From Candidatus Thiothrix anitrata (GTDB lineage Bacteria > Pseudomonadota > Gammaproteobacteria > Thiotrichales > Thiotrichaceae), in assembly GCF_017901155.1 (NCBI RefSeq), contig NZ_CP072800.1:372001-436000 (forward strand): 64,000 bases of DNA, in the 5' to 3' direction. The position numbers and the translations under genes were made by a program. Of the stretch, positions 7,780 through 16,387 are shown piece by piece. The notes under the pieces were generated by a model. It ran no database searches. It was not told where the DNA came from and saw nothing but the letters and a program-made list of their open reading frames with translations. Every line of letters begins with the position of its first letter. Positions within the stretch are counted from its first letter, which is position 1.

Positions 7780-8946
7780 ATGCAGGACTCTCACAGCCTA
7801 TTTCTAACGCTATTATGGCTGCTCGCTGGCGGCGGAGTGCTGTTTTTTGCCCGTTGGTTAAGCCGTTTTTTGGATAAATTTAACTTAGAATCTGACACCC
7901 GTCGTCTGGTGATGGTGGGATTCGTCGGGATTGTCTTGTTCGGAACGCTGAATTTCCTATGGCGCGTCAGCAATAATACCGCTAAAGAAACCGACAATAG
8001 CGTCGTTGAAATTGAAACACCCGCCGTTGGCACAGAAGATGTCGATGGACTCATGCAATTGCACTACCCCGATTTGCAGGCACATCGCAAAAACCTGAAA
8101 CAACGCCGTGCCGCCTTGACCAAGTTCTTTAAAGAGGTTCAACAGTGGGCGAAGGACTCACCGCATCACGTCCGTTTTTTACAAAATCTCGTTAATATTC
8201 ACTGGAAAAGCCAAGAATCATTGAAGCAAGCCGACGAAATTGTCGATTTAAGCGTACAAGAACTGTGGGTAAACTACAGAACCGGCGAAGAAAACTACGT
8301 TATTAACCAATTTAAACCCGAAGCGGAAACCCTCATCAAACTCATCCTTGATGCGCAAAGCTTCGATAATACCGGATTCAAAACCGAGCAAACCGAAATC
8401 CAACAATGGCTAGCACAAGCCAATCGTCAACTGACATATACAGAAATTCCTGCTGACCCCAAAAACCGCAAAAAACCGCAGCCCTTTATCGCGTATACCC
8501 CGGAAAACCGTAAAATGCTGGTAGCTTGGGTACAGCAACGCCAGGACACCCCATTAAGCAATGCTCTCATCAGGTTGGATGACAATCAACAGCAAATCAC
8601 CAGCAAACTAGAGCAACTGCAAAACTTTATGCAGCAGGCCAGCGACCCGAAACTTTACGCCGCTCTGCAAAAAGTCAATGTATCTTGGCAAGAGATGGAG
8701 CGTTACAACCAATACGCAGACTATCAAATCCTGTTTGCCATTGAAGTTGGATATTTATTGGAAAAGCTAGCGGCCTATCACCAGCAACAGACCGCTCCAA
8801 ACCCACGCACACTCGATTTAATCCAACAATTACACGATGGCTTGCAACAAGCCGCACCGGAAATTACGCAACGCGCCCAATTGCGCCGCGCCGAGGTGGA
8901 GCGCAGCTACAGCCCTACCTCATTTATTCCGATACCACGCCGTTAG
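7780..8946 (+). CDS. membrane protein of unknown function with long helical cytoplasmic or periplasmic domain
   Basis: This 388-residue protein was not recognised. Two N-terminal membrane helices lie at about residues 5-25 and 43-62. The remaining 320 residues are hydrophilic and strongly helical, rich in Gln, Glu, Lys and Ala, with several short coiled-coil-like stretches (for example NALIRLDDNQQQITSKLEQL). There is no Cys cluster or nucleotide-binding motif. No good ribosome-binding site precedes the ATG. It stands alone between the divergent tRNA and a convergent helicase gene. Confidence 0.7.
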   Translation: MQDSHSLFLTLLWLLAGGGVLFFARWLSRFLDKFNLESDTRRLVMVGFVGIVLFGTLNFLWRVSNNTAKETDNSVVEIETPAVGTEDVDGLMQLHYPDLQAHRKNLKQRRAALTKFFKEVQQWAKDSPHHVRFLQNLVNIHWKSQESLKQADEIVDLSVQELWVNYRTGEENYVINQFKPEAETLIKLILDAQSFDNTGFKTEQTEIQQWLAQANRQLTYTEIPADPKNRKKPQPFIAYTPENRKMLVAWVQQRQDTPLSNALIRLDDNQQQITSKLEQLQNFMQQASDPKLYAALQKVNVSWQEMERYNQYADYQILFAIEVGYLLEKLAAYHQQQTAPNPRTLDLIQQLHDGLQQAAPEITQRAQLRRAEVERSYSPTSFIPIPRR

Positions 8947-8981
8947 AAACGTGTCTGAAACAACACGCGAGTGACATATCA

Positions 8982-10841
8982 TCACCCCCCTGCACATTCC
9001 ACCTGTAGGGCACGAGTAAACTCCGTTTCCTGATGACTGGTTAACAATAAACGGTCAGTAGCGCGGGTCATGGCGACATACAATAGCTTTGCCTCATCGG
9101 CGGCGGTTGTGGCATCCGGGCTGATGAAGCCCAGACCCGCAACCACGACCAGCGGAAATTCCAACCCCTTGCTGCTGTGGAAGGTCATCAGCTTTACGGT
9201 ATCGTCCGCCGGGTTAAAACCTTTCTTACTCGCGGCATCGCGCAACCAAGCACAAGGCACGCCTTCCGCCTGTATTGCCTGCCACAACGCCGCGCCCTGT
9301 TGATAATGCCGGTACAACACCGCGATGTCTGCCCATGCGGTTCCACGTTCCTCATGCCATTGGCGTAACCAACGTACCACCCGTGCGGTTTCTTCCGCAA
9401 AACTGGGGAACAAACGGCAGACCGGCGCAAAGCTGTGCCGCCCCACCATTTCAGGGGCAAGCAGCGGTATATGGTCATCGTCGCTGTCGTGCGGTTGCAG
9501 GTATTGCCGCGCAAATTGGTAAGCAAACCCAAACACTTCATCGGTATTGCGGTAATTAAGTCGCAGCACGGTCGTGCGCCCGCGTGCCTGAATCCCCACG
9601 CTGGACAGGCTGAACTTCAACGCTTTGCCTTGCTGATAAATCGACTGCGCGTCATCGTATAACAACAGCAGGGAATCCTTTTCCGGGTCAACCATGCCGC
9701 TAATCAGCTTTAACCACGCGGGCTGAAAATCATGCCCTTCGTCAATCATGATTGCGCCATACTGCGCTTTGGGAATACGCCCATTTTCCACCGCAGCACT
9801 GACGGTATTCACCAGTGCATCCAGATACTCAAGCCCGTGTTCCGCTGGGCGGTCGATGTGATACGCCCGCAATTGTTCACCGCACCAATCGTGAAAGTGG
9901 TAAACGCTTACCTTGTCATCAATGGCTTTTGCTTGCATCAATGCCCGTAACCGCGCCGCTAATGCAATGTTGTAACACAGCACCAAAATGGGTTTGGCTA
10001 ACACCTTTGCCAGATACAAACAACGGTACGCCAATATCAAGGTTTTGCCAGAACCGGCAACCCCGTGAATGACGCGATGCCCACGCCCCATGCTACGAGC
10101 CAGTTGTTCCTGTTGCAGATCCATCACTTTCAGAATATCGGGCAACACGGTTTCGATGGGTTTATCCGCAACGTCCGCCAGTGGGTCGGCAAACAAACTG
10201 CCTTGGGAGGCAATGCGAATCTCTGGGAAAATATGCCAACGGATACGATCCAATTGCGGCACGGTCAGCGGTTTGCTGAATTGGTAATCGAACATATTCC
10301 ACAAACACTGCTGGAAATCTTCCGGGTCAGTATTTTCCAGCATTTCATCACTGCACAGGGTGCGATTCCAAGGCAACACGGCTTGCAAATCGGTATTGCT
10401 AAACTGCTGGCGGCTCATATTGGTCAGTACCACGCCATAGCCGTAAGGGAACGCCAATTTGCCCTGATGCCTGCCCGCGTATTGAGTCAATTGCGGGTCT
10501 TGTTCGAGTTGCTGCACCAATTTATAAGCACATTGCCGCGCTTGTTCCAGCGGGTTGGTAACGATTTTCACGCCTTGCGGGGTTAGCAAGGTGGCTGAGG
10601 CTTTGTCGATAGACTGAATGCTATCCAACTTCCAATCTTTGACTTCCAACAGCAATAAGCCCCGCCAAGGATGCACAATAATGAAATCGGCGTAACGCTG
10701 GCGAAAACCTTCACCCACACGCGGCTCATACCAACACAGGTAATCATCTTCCAATAACTGTTCCAAACGCCGCGCAAAACGCTTTTCGCCGGAAGTCATG
10801 CGGTTGAGGCAACTTTGTAAAGAGGGGATTAACTTAGCCAT
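8982..10841 (-). CDS. NERD-domain nuclease fused to a superfamily I helicase
   Basis: This 619-residue protein starts with a nuclease-related (NERD) domain at about residues 15-130. Its likely active site is the Asp of YADFII plus LLLEVKDWK, the D...ExK pattern of that family. A UvrD-like helicase core follows: Walker A GVAGSGKT near 260, motif II DEGHDF near 365, and a C-terminal RecA half with TFHSSKGLEFPLVVVAG near 550 and AMTRATDRLLL near 595. It probably processes DNA in repair or defence. It lies 61 bp downstream of an orphan ribbon-helix-helix gene. Domains are clear, the biological role is not. Confidence 0.85.
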   Translation of the reverse strand: MAKLIPSLQSCLNRMTSGEKRFARRLEQLLEDDYLCWYEPRVGEGFRQRYADFIIVHPWRGLLLLEVKDWKLDSIQSIDKASATLLTPQGVKIVTNPLEQARQCAYKLVQQLEQDPQLTQYAGRHQGKLAFPYGYGVVLTNMSRQQFSNTDLQAVLPWNRTLCSDEMLENTDPEDFQQCLWNMFDYQFSKPLTVPQLDRIRWHIFPEIRIASQGSLFADPLADVADKPIETVLPDILKVMDLQQEQLARSMGRGHRVIHGVAGSGKTLILAYRCLYLAKVLAKPILVLCYNIALAARLRALMQAKAIDDKVSVYHFHDWCGEQLRAYHIDRPAEHGLEYLDALVNTVSAAVENGRIPKAQYGAIMIDEGHDFQPAWLKLISGMVDPEKDSLLLLYDDAQSIYQQGKALKFSLSSVGIQARGRTTVLRLNYRNTDEVFGFAYQFARQYLQPHDSDDDHIPLLAPEMVGRHSFAPVCRLFPSFAEETARVVRWLRQWHEERGTAWADIAVLYRHYQQGAALWQAIQAEGVPCAWLRDAASKKGFNPADDTVKLMTFHSSKGLEFPLVVVAGLGFISPDATTAADEAKLLYVAMTRATDRLLLTSHQETEFTRALQVECAGG

Positions 10842-10902
10842 TACTCAATTTTTTATCATTTTTAGTTGATTAAGCCGCTCATTCTTCCTCGGCAACAGTC
10901 GA

Positions 10903-11154
10903 TCACAAACGGTCGAACGCCTCCGGTTCAACATCCGGTACGGCACGCATGACCTTGAGAAAATCTGCGCGTGATGCTTGAGACGCTTCTTGTGCCAGAT
11001 AATTTTTGGTCAGCAAGGCAGACATTTTTTCAGCCGCCGCTGTTACCAAAAATTGATTGATTGAGACACCATCTGCCTTTGCCAGCTCTTTGATCTTCTC
11101 ATGCAATGATTGGGGTAAACGCAATGTCAGTTTATTCGTACTTCGTGTTTTCAT
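10903..11154 (-). CDS. ribbon-helix-helix antitoxin-like protein, HicB/Arc type
   Basis: This 83-residue protein contains a ribbon-helix-helix DNA-binding segment at about residues 6-45 (NKLTLRLPQSLHEKIKELAK, then GVSINQFLV), as in HicB-type antitoxins and Arc repressors. The C-terminal 35 residues could bind a toxin. No toxin gene is adjacent: the next gene on the strand is the NERD helicase, 61 bp away. It is therefore an orphan antitoxin or a stand-alone regulator. Confidence 0.75.
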   Translation of the reverse strand: MKTRSTNKLTLRLPQSLHEKIKELAKADGVSINQFLVTAAAEKMSALLTKNYLAQEASQASRADFLKVMRAVPDVEPEAFDRL

Positions 11155-11217
11155 GGTGTCATATGTACAACCATTTGTAGTGGTCTGGCAAGTCTCTTGC
11201 GGTGTTAATTGCTTAAA

Positions 11218-11385
11218 CTAAACCTCTGTCGTCATAGCGGCGAATCTTTCCACCGTCACCACTTTCGGCACGAGCCGCCCGCTTTTCCCCGGTAACATCA
11301 GCACGATAGCGCGGTTGTGTGCATCGCCGTAGCTGACGTGCAGCGGTTTGTCGTTGCCGTAGAAATACAGGCAGTAGGAAAGCAT
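11218..11385 (-). pseudogene. 3'-terminal fragment of an M15-peptidase-like gene
   Basis: This fragment encodes only the last 55 residues of a protein related to the one at 12882-13493 (YFYGNDKPLHVSYGDAHNRA and onward). Positions 11242-11372 match 12912-13042 with six differences in 131 bp counted by eye. The C-terminal tail differs (RFAAMTTEV here), so it is not simply a fresh copy of its neighbour's end. The two copies flank the AbiE toxin-antitoxin pair, which points to insertion or recombination at this gene. An in-frame ATG exists at 11385 but has no good ribosome-binding site. Confidence 0.75.
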
Positions 11386-11400
11386 AACTCAGGGAAAATC

Positions 11401-12297
11401 TTACATCGTAAACTGCTGAGCTGTATCACCCGCCTCTAAAAATTGCATAACCCGCGCACATTCGCCCTGCACGGTGTCTGCCAGATAAGTCCAAAAGGCG
11501 GTATTTTCTACTGTGCGCACCACTACAGCAGTGGGGAGAAAGCGGCGCATTTCCTGCACAAAATAGCGATGAATATCTGGGTCATCACGCAACTGCTGGG
11601 AACGTTGTGCCATCAATTGCGTAAACTGTTGGGTCGCATAGCGATGATCAATCACCTTCTTTGCTACCAAGTCTAATGGAGCATTAATATTTTGTTGTCG
11701 CAACCAAGTGATGTCCCACAAGTCACGGTTTTTGATGTGATTAGGGCGTAACGCAAAAGCCACTAATTTGTCAGCAAGAATTTCTTCACGGCTTTCGGCT
11801 TGCAGGATCAGACCGGATGTTCCCATCTCCACCCCGTAATGGTTGCGTAATACCTGCGGGCGTTTGTCGTAACTGGGGATAGCGCAAATGTCGATGTTAA
11901 TGCGCTGGGCAGGCAAATGCCGTTGTTTCGGCTGGGTAATCACCCGTAATTTCCACGTATCCACATTACCCGATTCGCGGCTTGGCTCGCTGACTTCAAC
12001 CGCAAGACCGTATTTTACCCGTAAACGTTCAACCAATACCGCGCCCAAGTGACTCAGGGTTTCACGCCGAAAGTCAGCACCGCCGGTAAAATCCAAATCT
12101 TCGCTTAAACGGTTAGAACCGTAACACGCCCGCAAGCAAGTGCCACCGATGAAAGTCAATTGACTCAACAACCCCGCTTCCGCCATCTCCCGCAGGATGT
12201 CATGGTGCAGCAACTCTTTTTCCACCACGATGCGTAACGGGGCTAGATCACCTTGCTCTTGCATGGCTTGGGAAACAAGCTGGTCAAACAAGTTCAT
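11401..12297 (-). CDS. abiEii: AbiEii/AbiGii-family nucleotidyltransferase toxin
   Basis: This 298-residue protein is a type IV toxin-antitoxin toxin of the nucleotidyltransferase fold. The signature is LTFIGGTCLRACYGSNRLSEDLDF near residues 46-70, containing the GG/S and DxD-like catalytic elements. A second conserved region (EEILADKLVAFALR) lies near 178. The ATG at 12297 has a strong GGGAGG site and overlaps the antitoxin gene by 14 bp, which is why I prefer it over the longer frame. Enzymes of this family modify tRNA with nucleotides to arrest growth after phage infection. It appears intact. Confidence 0.9.
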   Translation of the reverse strand: MNLFDQLVSQAMQEQGDLAPLRIVVEKELLHHDILREMAEAGLLSQLTFIGGTCLRACYGSNRLSEDLDFTGGADFRRETLSHLGAVLVERLRVKYGLAVEVSEPSRESGNVDTWKLRVITQPKQRHLPAQRINIDICAIPSYDKRPQVLRNHYGVEMGTSGLILQAESREEILADKLVAFALRPNHIKNRDLWDITWLRQQNINAPLDLVAKKVIDHRYATQQFTQLMAQRSQQLRDDPDIHRYFVQEMRRFLPTAVVVRTVENTAFWTYLADTVQGECARVMQFLEAGDTAQQFTM

Positions 12298-12832
12298 GGG
12301 CAACCTCCCAGTCAATTAAATCCGTATCGCGACAGGTGCGTTTCATATCGCGTAACGCCAATCCCACATTTGCCCGCCACAAATGGCAACGGGTGTCGTA
12401 AACCAGTTGGTTTGCCAAATCTGCCGCCTGCTTTTTGGTGTGGATGAATTCAATCTTGCCGAAGTTGCCACAATCCATAATATGCGTGCGTCCCGATGAC
12501 ATCAGTGTAACCCAGTTCATGGGAAGCTGAGAGATAACCCCCGCATCACTCAAGGCTGATTCTAGGCTGATGTAATTAAATTCACCCGCCCGCAACCGCG
12601 CCGCCGCACGGTACAACAGCAAGCCATCGTTAGCGCAGGTTTCTGGGTAAAGGTATAAACCCCGGCAAATGCGTTTAAGCAAGCCAGTCTGCTCTGCACG
12701 GCTGAGTAATGCCTTGAATGCAGCAGGGGTTTGCTCCGGCATTACGCCCCGTAAATCACTCAAGGTGAACAAACAATGTTCACTGTTAGCCAGTGCTTTG
12801 AGCGTATTTGCTAAGTGTTTAATCGGTTGCAT
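12284..12832 (-). CDS. abiEi: AbiEi-family antitoxin and repressor
   Basis: This 182-residue protein has an N-terminal winged-helix domain (about residues 1-75) followed by the AbiEi C-terminal domain, including LRAGEFNYISLESALSDAGV and HTKKQAADLANQLV. It is the first gene of a two-gene operon with the overlapping AbiEii toxin. Family members silence the toxin and repress their own promoter by binding spaced inverted repeats, and such a repeat lies directly upstream (12843-12881). Confidence 0.9.
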   Translation of the reverse strand: MQPIKHLANTLKALANSEHCLFTLSDLRGVMPEQTPAAFKALLSRAEQTGLLKRICRGLYLYPETCANDGLLLYRAAARLRAGEFNYISLESALSDAGVISQLPMNWVTLMSSGRTHIMDCGNFGKIEFIHTKKQAADLANQLVYDTRCHLWRANVGLALRDMKRTCRDTDLIDWEVAHELV

Positions 12833-12842
12833 CGCTATTTAG

Positions 12843-12881
12843 GTCTACATGAAGTTACGCTTAGTGTAGCTCAATGTAGAC
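12843..12881. promoter_or_regulatory. candidate AbiEi operator (spaced inverted repeat)
   Basis: Perfect 8-bp arms GTCTACAT and ATGTAGAC lie at 12843-12850 and 12874-12881, directly upstream of the abiEi start. Arm spacing is 31 bp from start to start, about three helical turns, placing both on the same DNA face. AbiEi proteins are known to bind this kind of paired repeat. Confidence 0.65.
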
Positions 12882-13493
12882 TTAATGGGGGCAATCAAGG
12901 GTTATTTCGCTGAATCTTTCCGCCGTCACCACTTTCGGCACGAGCCGCCCGCTTTTCCCCGGTAACATCAGCACAATGGCGCGGTTGTGTTCATCGCCGT
13001 GGCTGACGTGTAGCGGTTTGTCGTTGCCGTAGAAATACAGGCGGTCAAACGGGGTGTTTTGCACGATCCATTGCGCGACTTCCAGCATGTTTTCGTCGGG
13101 GATAATGAAATCACAGGCTGCACCCTTGCGTTCGCAGATCAGGTTGCCACGGGTATTTACTTCATGGGCGGCGTGTTGGTCGCGTTTGGGGTCGATGCTG
13201 CCTTTGATGTGTTTGGCGAGTTCGGGGGAACAGAAGCCGTAGGTGAGTTCGATACCGCCAAAGTAATCCATTACTGGGTCGATAATGTGCAGGGCAAGCG
13301 CGGCGAGTGCGTTATAGGTGTCAGGCTGTTTGGGCAGGTTGGGTAAGCCGGTGTTGGCTTGGGTTGCGCCGCATTCGATGAAGTCGCGGAAGGTGTGGTA
13401 TTGACCGCAGGGGTCATCCAACGCGGGGGGTGTGTTGCGCGGGTTGCAGTTCAAAGCCCACGACTGCCAAGCGTAAACGCTGCAAGGTGGCAT
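12882..13493 (-). CDS. M15 peptidase-like protein associated with the Dnd-like cluster
   Basis: This protein of up to 203 residues resembles D-Ala-D-Ala carboxypeptidase/M15-fold proteins. It has LTYGFCSPELAKHI, then DQHAAHE with ACDF further on, and PLHVSHG near residue 170, fitting the H...D...HxH zinc-site arrangement. The start is uncertain. The ATG at 13493 overlaps the methyltransferase 3' end by 80 bp and has no clear ribosome-binding site; a later TTG just before DDPCGQYHTFRDF is possible. Its 3' end is duplicated at 11218-11385. It is the last gene of the Dnd-like cluster. Function unknown; zinc hydrolase activity is inferred. Confidence 0.65.
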   Translation of the reverse strand: MPPCSVYAWQSWALNCNPRNTPPALDDPCGQYHTFRDFIECGATQANTGLPNLPKQPDTYNALAALALHIIDPVMDYFGGIELTYGFCSPELAKHIKGSIDPKRDQHAAHEVNTRGNLICERKGAACDFIIPDENMLEVAQWIVQNTPFDRLYFYGNDKPLHVSHGDEHNRAIVLMLPGKSGRLVPKVVTAERFSEITLDCPH

Positions 13494-15506
13494 CGAATTG
13501 TTCGGGGGGCATTCCGTAACCGTCTAAGGCAAATTCAGGGTGGGTTGCCAGCACTTGGTCAAAGGCGAGTTGTTCGGCGTAGTGCGGGAAATCGGGGGTG
13601 AGGAAACGCGCTTTCCGGTACAGGTAAGGCGGGGTGTAGGTATTGCCGTATTTGTAATACTCGAAACGCTGGTTGACTAGGCTGATTTTGATGCGTTCCA
13701 GCAATCGGGGCAGGGGCGATTCTTCAAAGTCATCGTATTTCATCAGCGACAATTTGCCGGATTCGGCATGTATTTTCAGCAAATCGGCAGAAGTCACGTC
13801 ACCGAAAACGAAGGTGGCGCAACCGATGTAGACCCGCAGAATCGGCGGCAATGCCACGACTTGCGCGGTGTGGAAGGTGAACGCGCCTTCTTCATCGAGA
13901 TAGCCATAGCCTTGCGCGGCGGCTTGTTGGCACATTTGGCGCAGCAACGCGGGGTTGCCCGCTGAGAATAACAGGCGTTCGCCGTCGGTTTGGCGTGTTG
14001 GTAGTTTTGGAAGAAAGCTTTGACATCGCGCTTGAGGCTTTCCGGCAAATGGCGGTAGATGCGTTGTTGGTCGAAACGGCGCATCGCGAAGTAAACGGTC
14101 AGGTCATCGCGGCGGCTGTCGAAGGCGAGTTTCAGCAGTTCATCACCGTGGAAGCGTTGCAGGAATTTCAGGGCGCGTTGCGCTGTGCCGAATAGGTCTT
14201 TGCTGGCGGCAAGGTCGGGGAATTCGTCGTCTTGGGGTGGTCTGCCCAGTTCTAGCCAGCGTAGCCAGAGTGCATCCAATAAGGTTGCGTGTTGTTCGTA
14301 GAAGGCGCGTTCTTTGTCGGCTTTGGTGAGGCGGGCGGCGCGTTCGGCTTTGGGGGCTTTTGGCACTTTGGGTAATTGGCTGATCAGGCGGTTGGCGGTA
14401 GCGCGGTTGCGGTAGCGGCGTTCCAGAAATGCTTGTTCTGCGTCTTTGTCTTTGAATACGAAAAACACGCCGGGGCCGACGGCTACTGGGTCTTCATCGA
14501 GTATGTGGCGCAGGTATTCGCGGAATTCTTCTTGGGAGTAATAGCGTTGGAAGGTGTTGCGGCTGGTGAGTACGCCATCACGGAACAAACGCCCACGTTC
14601 GGGGGATTGTTCGCCGAGCATGACCGCCGCGCACAGGAATTGGGTGCAAAGTTGGTATGCGCCTAACACGGCTTCCATACGTTCGGTTTTGTCTTCGATC
14701 ACGTTGATGACGAAACCGAGGTTGACAATATCGGCACTGTGTTTGGCGTTGTCGGGGCAGAAATGCGGATCCCAGCCGTTGGCGGTGAGGTTGTTTTGGC
14801 GCAGGATGTCTACGTCGCTACCTTTGCCACAACCGTAGTCGAAAATCGTGTGTTTGCCTTCCAGAAAGTCATGCTTGGCGAGGAGTTGCATGGGTTTGGA
14901 GAGGGCGTAGCGGGTTAACGCGGTGCGGTGGCGTTCGACGTTAGAAGTCTTTTCTGTGGTTTCGGGTGGTGCTATTTCACTTCCATCGAGTTTAACCAGC
15001 GTGTGATCGACGACTTTATAGCCTGCGTTACAGAGGCGTTCTTCCCATTGCTTTTTATAGCCGATTTTGCAGGAGTCTTTGAAAAGTCCGGCATCTTCGA
15101 GTTGCTTGGTAAGCGCGGCGAATTTGGGAATGTCGGGGTGATCAGGGGGGAGAAGGAGTTCTTTGCGGTGGAGGATGGGCAGGTGAGGGGTTATATAGTG
15201 ACGTTTTTTAATAGATTGCGAGGGTAAATCTATTATCCAGCTATATGCTAGAGTTGGAAACGGCATACTGAAAATGTCAATATATTGTAAAAAAGAGATT
15301 TTTCTCTTCTTGTGGTTAATTTTAATAACATTGAAGTCTTTTTCAGTTTCCAAACTGAAATTACATTGAGTTTCAGTGATCAGCCTCTGAACTTCAGAAG
15401 GTTGCTCATTGAACAGAAGATGATGCCAGTAGGAATTACTGCCAACATGTTTGCCCAATAAGCTAGGTGCAGAGGTTATCAATTGATGTTCACCTCTATA
15501 CGGCAT
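13414..15506 (-). pseudogene. Dnd-associated putative methyltransferase, frameshifted
   Basis: Two open frames (13794-15506 and 13414 to about 13990) make one protein of about 697 residues. The centre is a SAM-dependent methyltransferase like the family found with DNA phosphorothioation genes: IFDYGCGKGSDVDILR near 220, then NGWDPHFCPDN and ADIVNLGFVINVIED. The frame breaks near 13988-13991 at a three-A tract; one added A restores NYQHAKTDGERLLFSAGN. The N-terminal (about 60-150) and C-terminal parts are copies of one module (HRKELLLPPDHP versus YRKARFLTPDFP). The ATG lies 2 bp after the DUF4435 gene. Either a real mutation or an assembly error. Confidence 0.75.
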
Positions 15507-15508
15507 AT

Positions 15509-16387
15509 CTACAGATGGCTTGAGCTTATTGAATCAATATACGTTGCTATTTCAATGGGTGCTGGGTTAATTCGCTCCGCAAGATGATAGCGTGGATCAT
15601 CCATAATTGCGTGAATTTGCTTCCAACGATTAAGCAATAGCTTTCCATCAATGATACGTAGCAGACCGTGATATTGATCGAGTAAATCTGAGCTACTGTT
15701 CGTAAATGTTGCTGCCTTTGATAGATTGGCTTCGTAAGGCTCTATATCATCGGGCGTGTTCAATAATTTTCTTACTTCAAGATCAACTGCATCACGTTGC
15801 TTGTTTTTGTATGGATTGTTTATTTCCCGTTTACGTTGCGAATGTCTTAACAGATTTAGCCCAGCCAATGGTATCAATGCATCACAATGTTGGAGCAGTT
15901 CAGAAGTGACTTCATGAGTTGGACGTTCAGCACGACCTTGCTGATGGGAAGCTAAATGCCGCTCCAGAGCATGAGGCTCCAGCAAATAGCTTTCCATTTC
16001 CCAGCGCAGTAGGACATTAATATAGTCGCCGAACGGTTTAGCGGTGAGAAAGACTTCATCATCCGTTTCCCAAACCAAATCCCATAAGTCAGCAGATTTT
16101 ACAGAATCTCTGTCTACAATACCGTAGGATTCAATCCCTGCACTGCGGTCATGCTCAACACTCTGCCTTACCGCAGTGCAGCCATTCATATTTGCATTGC
16201 CATCACTACCCGGCTTAAATGCTAGTTTTCTCAAATAATCACGAAACCAGTAATTCTCATAGAGATTTACATCTGCTTCTGACTCAAGGTAAACAATCCG
16301 CTTGCCAGCGTAACGGCTAAATAAAATGTCATCGTCAGTAGTAACTGTGCTGGTTGCCGCCCGTTGTCTGCTTTTAAGACTCTGCAC
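15509..16387 (-). CDS. DUF4435 (TOPRIM-like) protein, AriB-like
   Basis: This 292-residue protein matches DUF4435. The TOPRIM-type acidic residues are visible: IVYLESEADVNLY (Glu35, Glu37) and GIVDRDSV (Asp92, Asp94), followed by RWEMESYLLEP near 129. DUF4435 proteins paired with an AAA ATPase form the PARIS anti-phage system, in which the DUF4435 partner (AriB) is the nuclease effector. Here it begins with GTG preceded by GGAG and overlaps the ATPase gene by 14 bp, so the two are coupled. The PARIS comparison rests on domain pairing only. Confidence 0.82.
   Translation of the reverse strand: MQSLKSRQRAATSTVTTDDDILFSRYAGKRIVYLESEADVNLYENYWFRDYLRKLAFKPGSDGNANMNGCTAVRQSVEHDRSAGIESYGIVDRDSVKSADLWDLVWETDDEVFLTAKPFGDYINVLLRWEMESYLLEPHALERHLASHQQGRAERPTHEVTSELLQHCDALIPLAGLNLLRHSQRKREINNPYKNKQRDAVDLEVRKLLNTPDDIEPYEANLSKAATFTNSSSDLLDQYHGLLRIIDGKLLLNRWKQIHAIMDDPRYHLAERINPAPIEIATYIDSISSSHL

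Noticed and set aside
13414-13493. A second frameshift joining the methyltransferase to the M15-like gene through a six-C tract
   Set aside because: Deleting one C would fuse the frames, but the methyltransferase already ends where its C-terminal module naturally ends and the M15-like protein is a complete separate domain, so two overlapping genes is the simpler reading.
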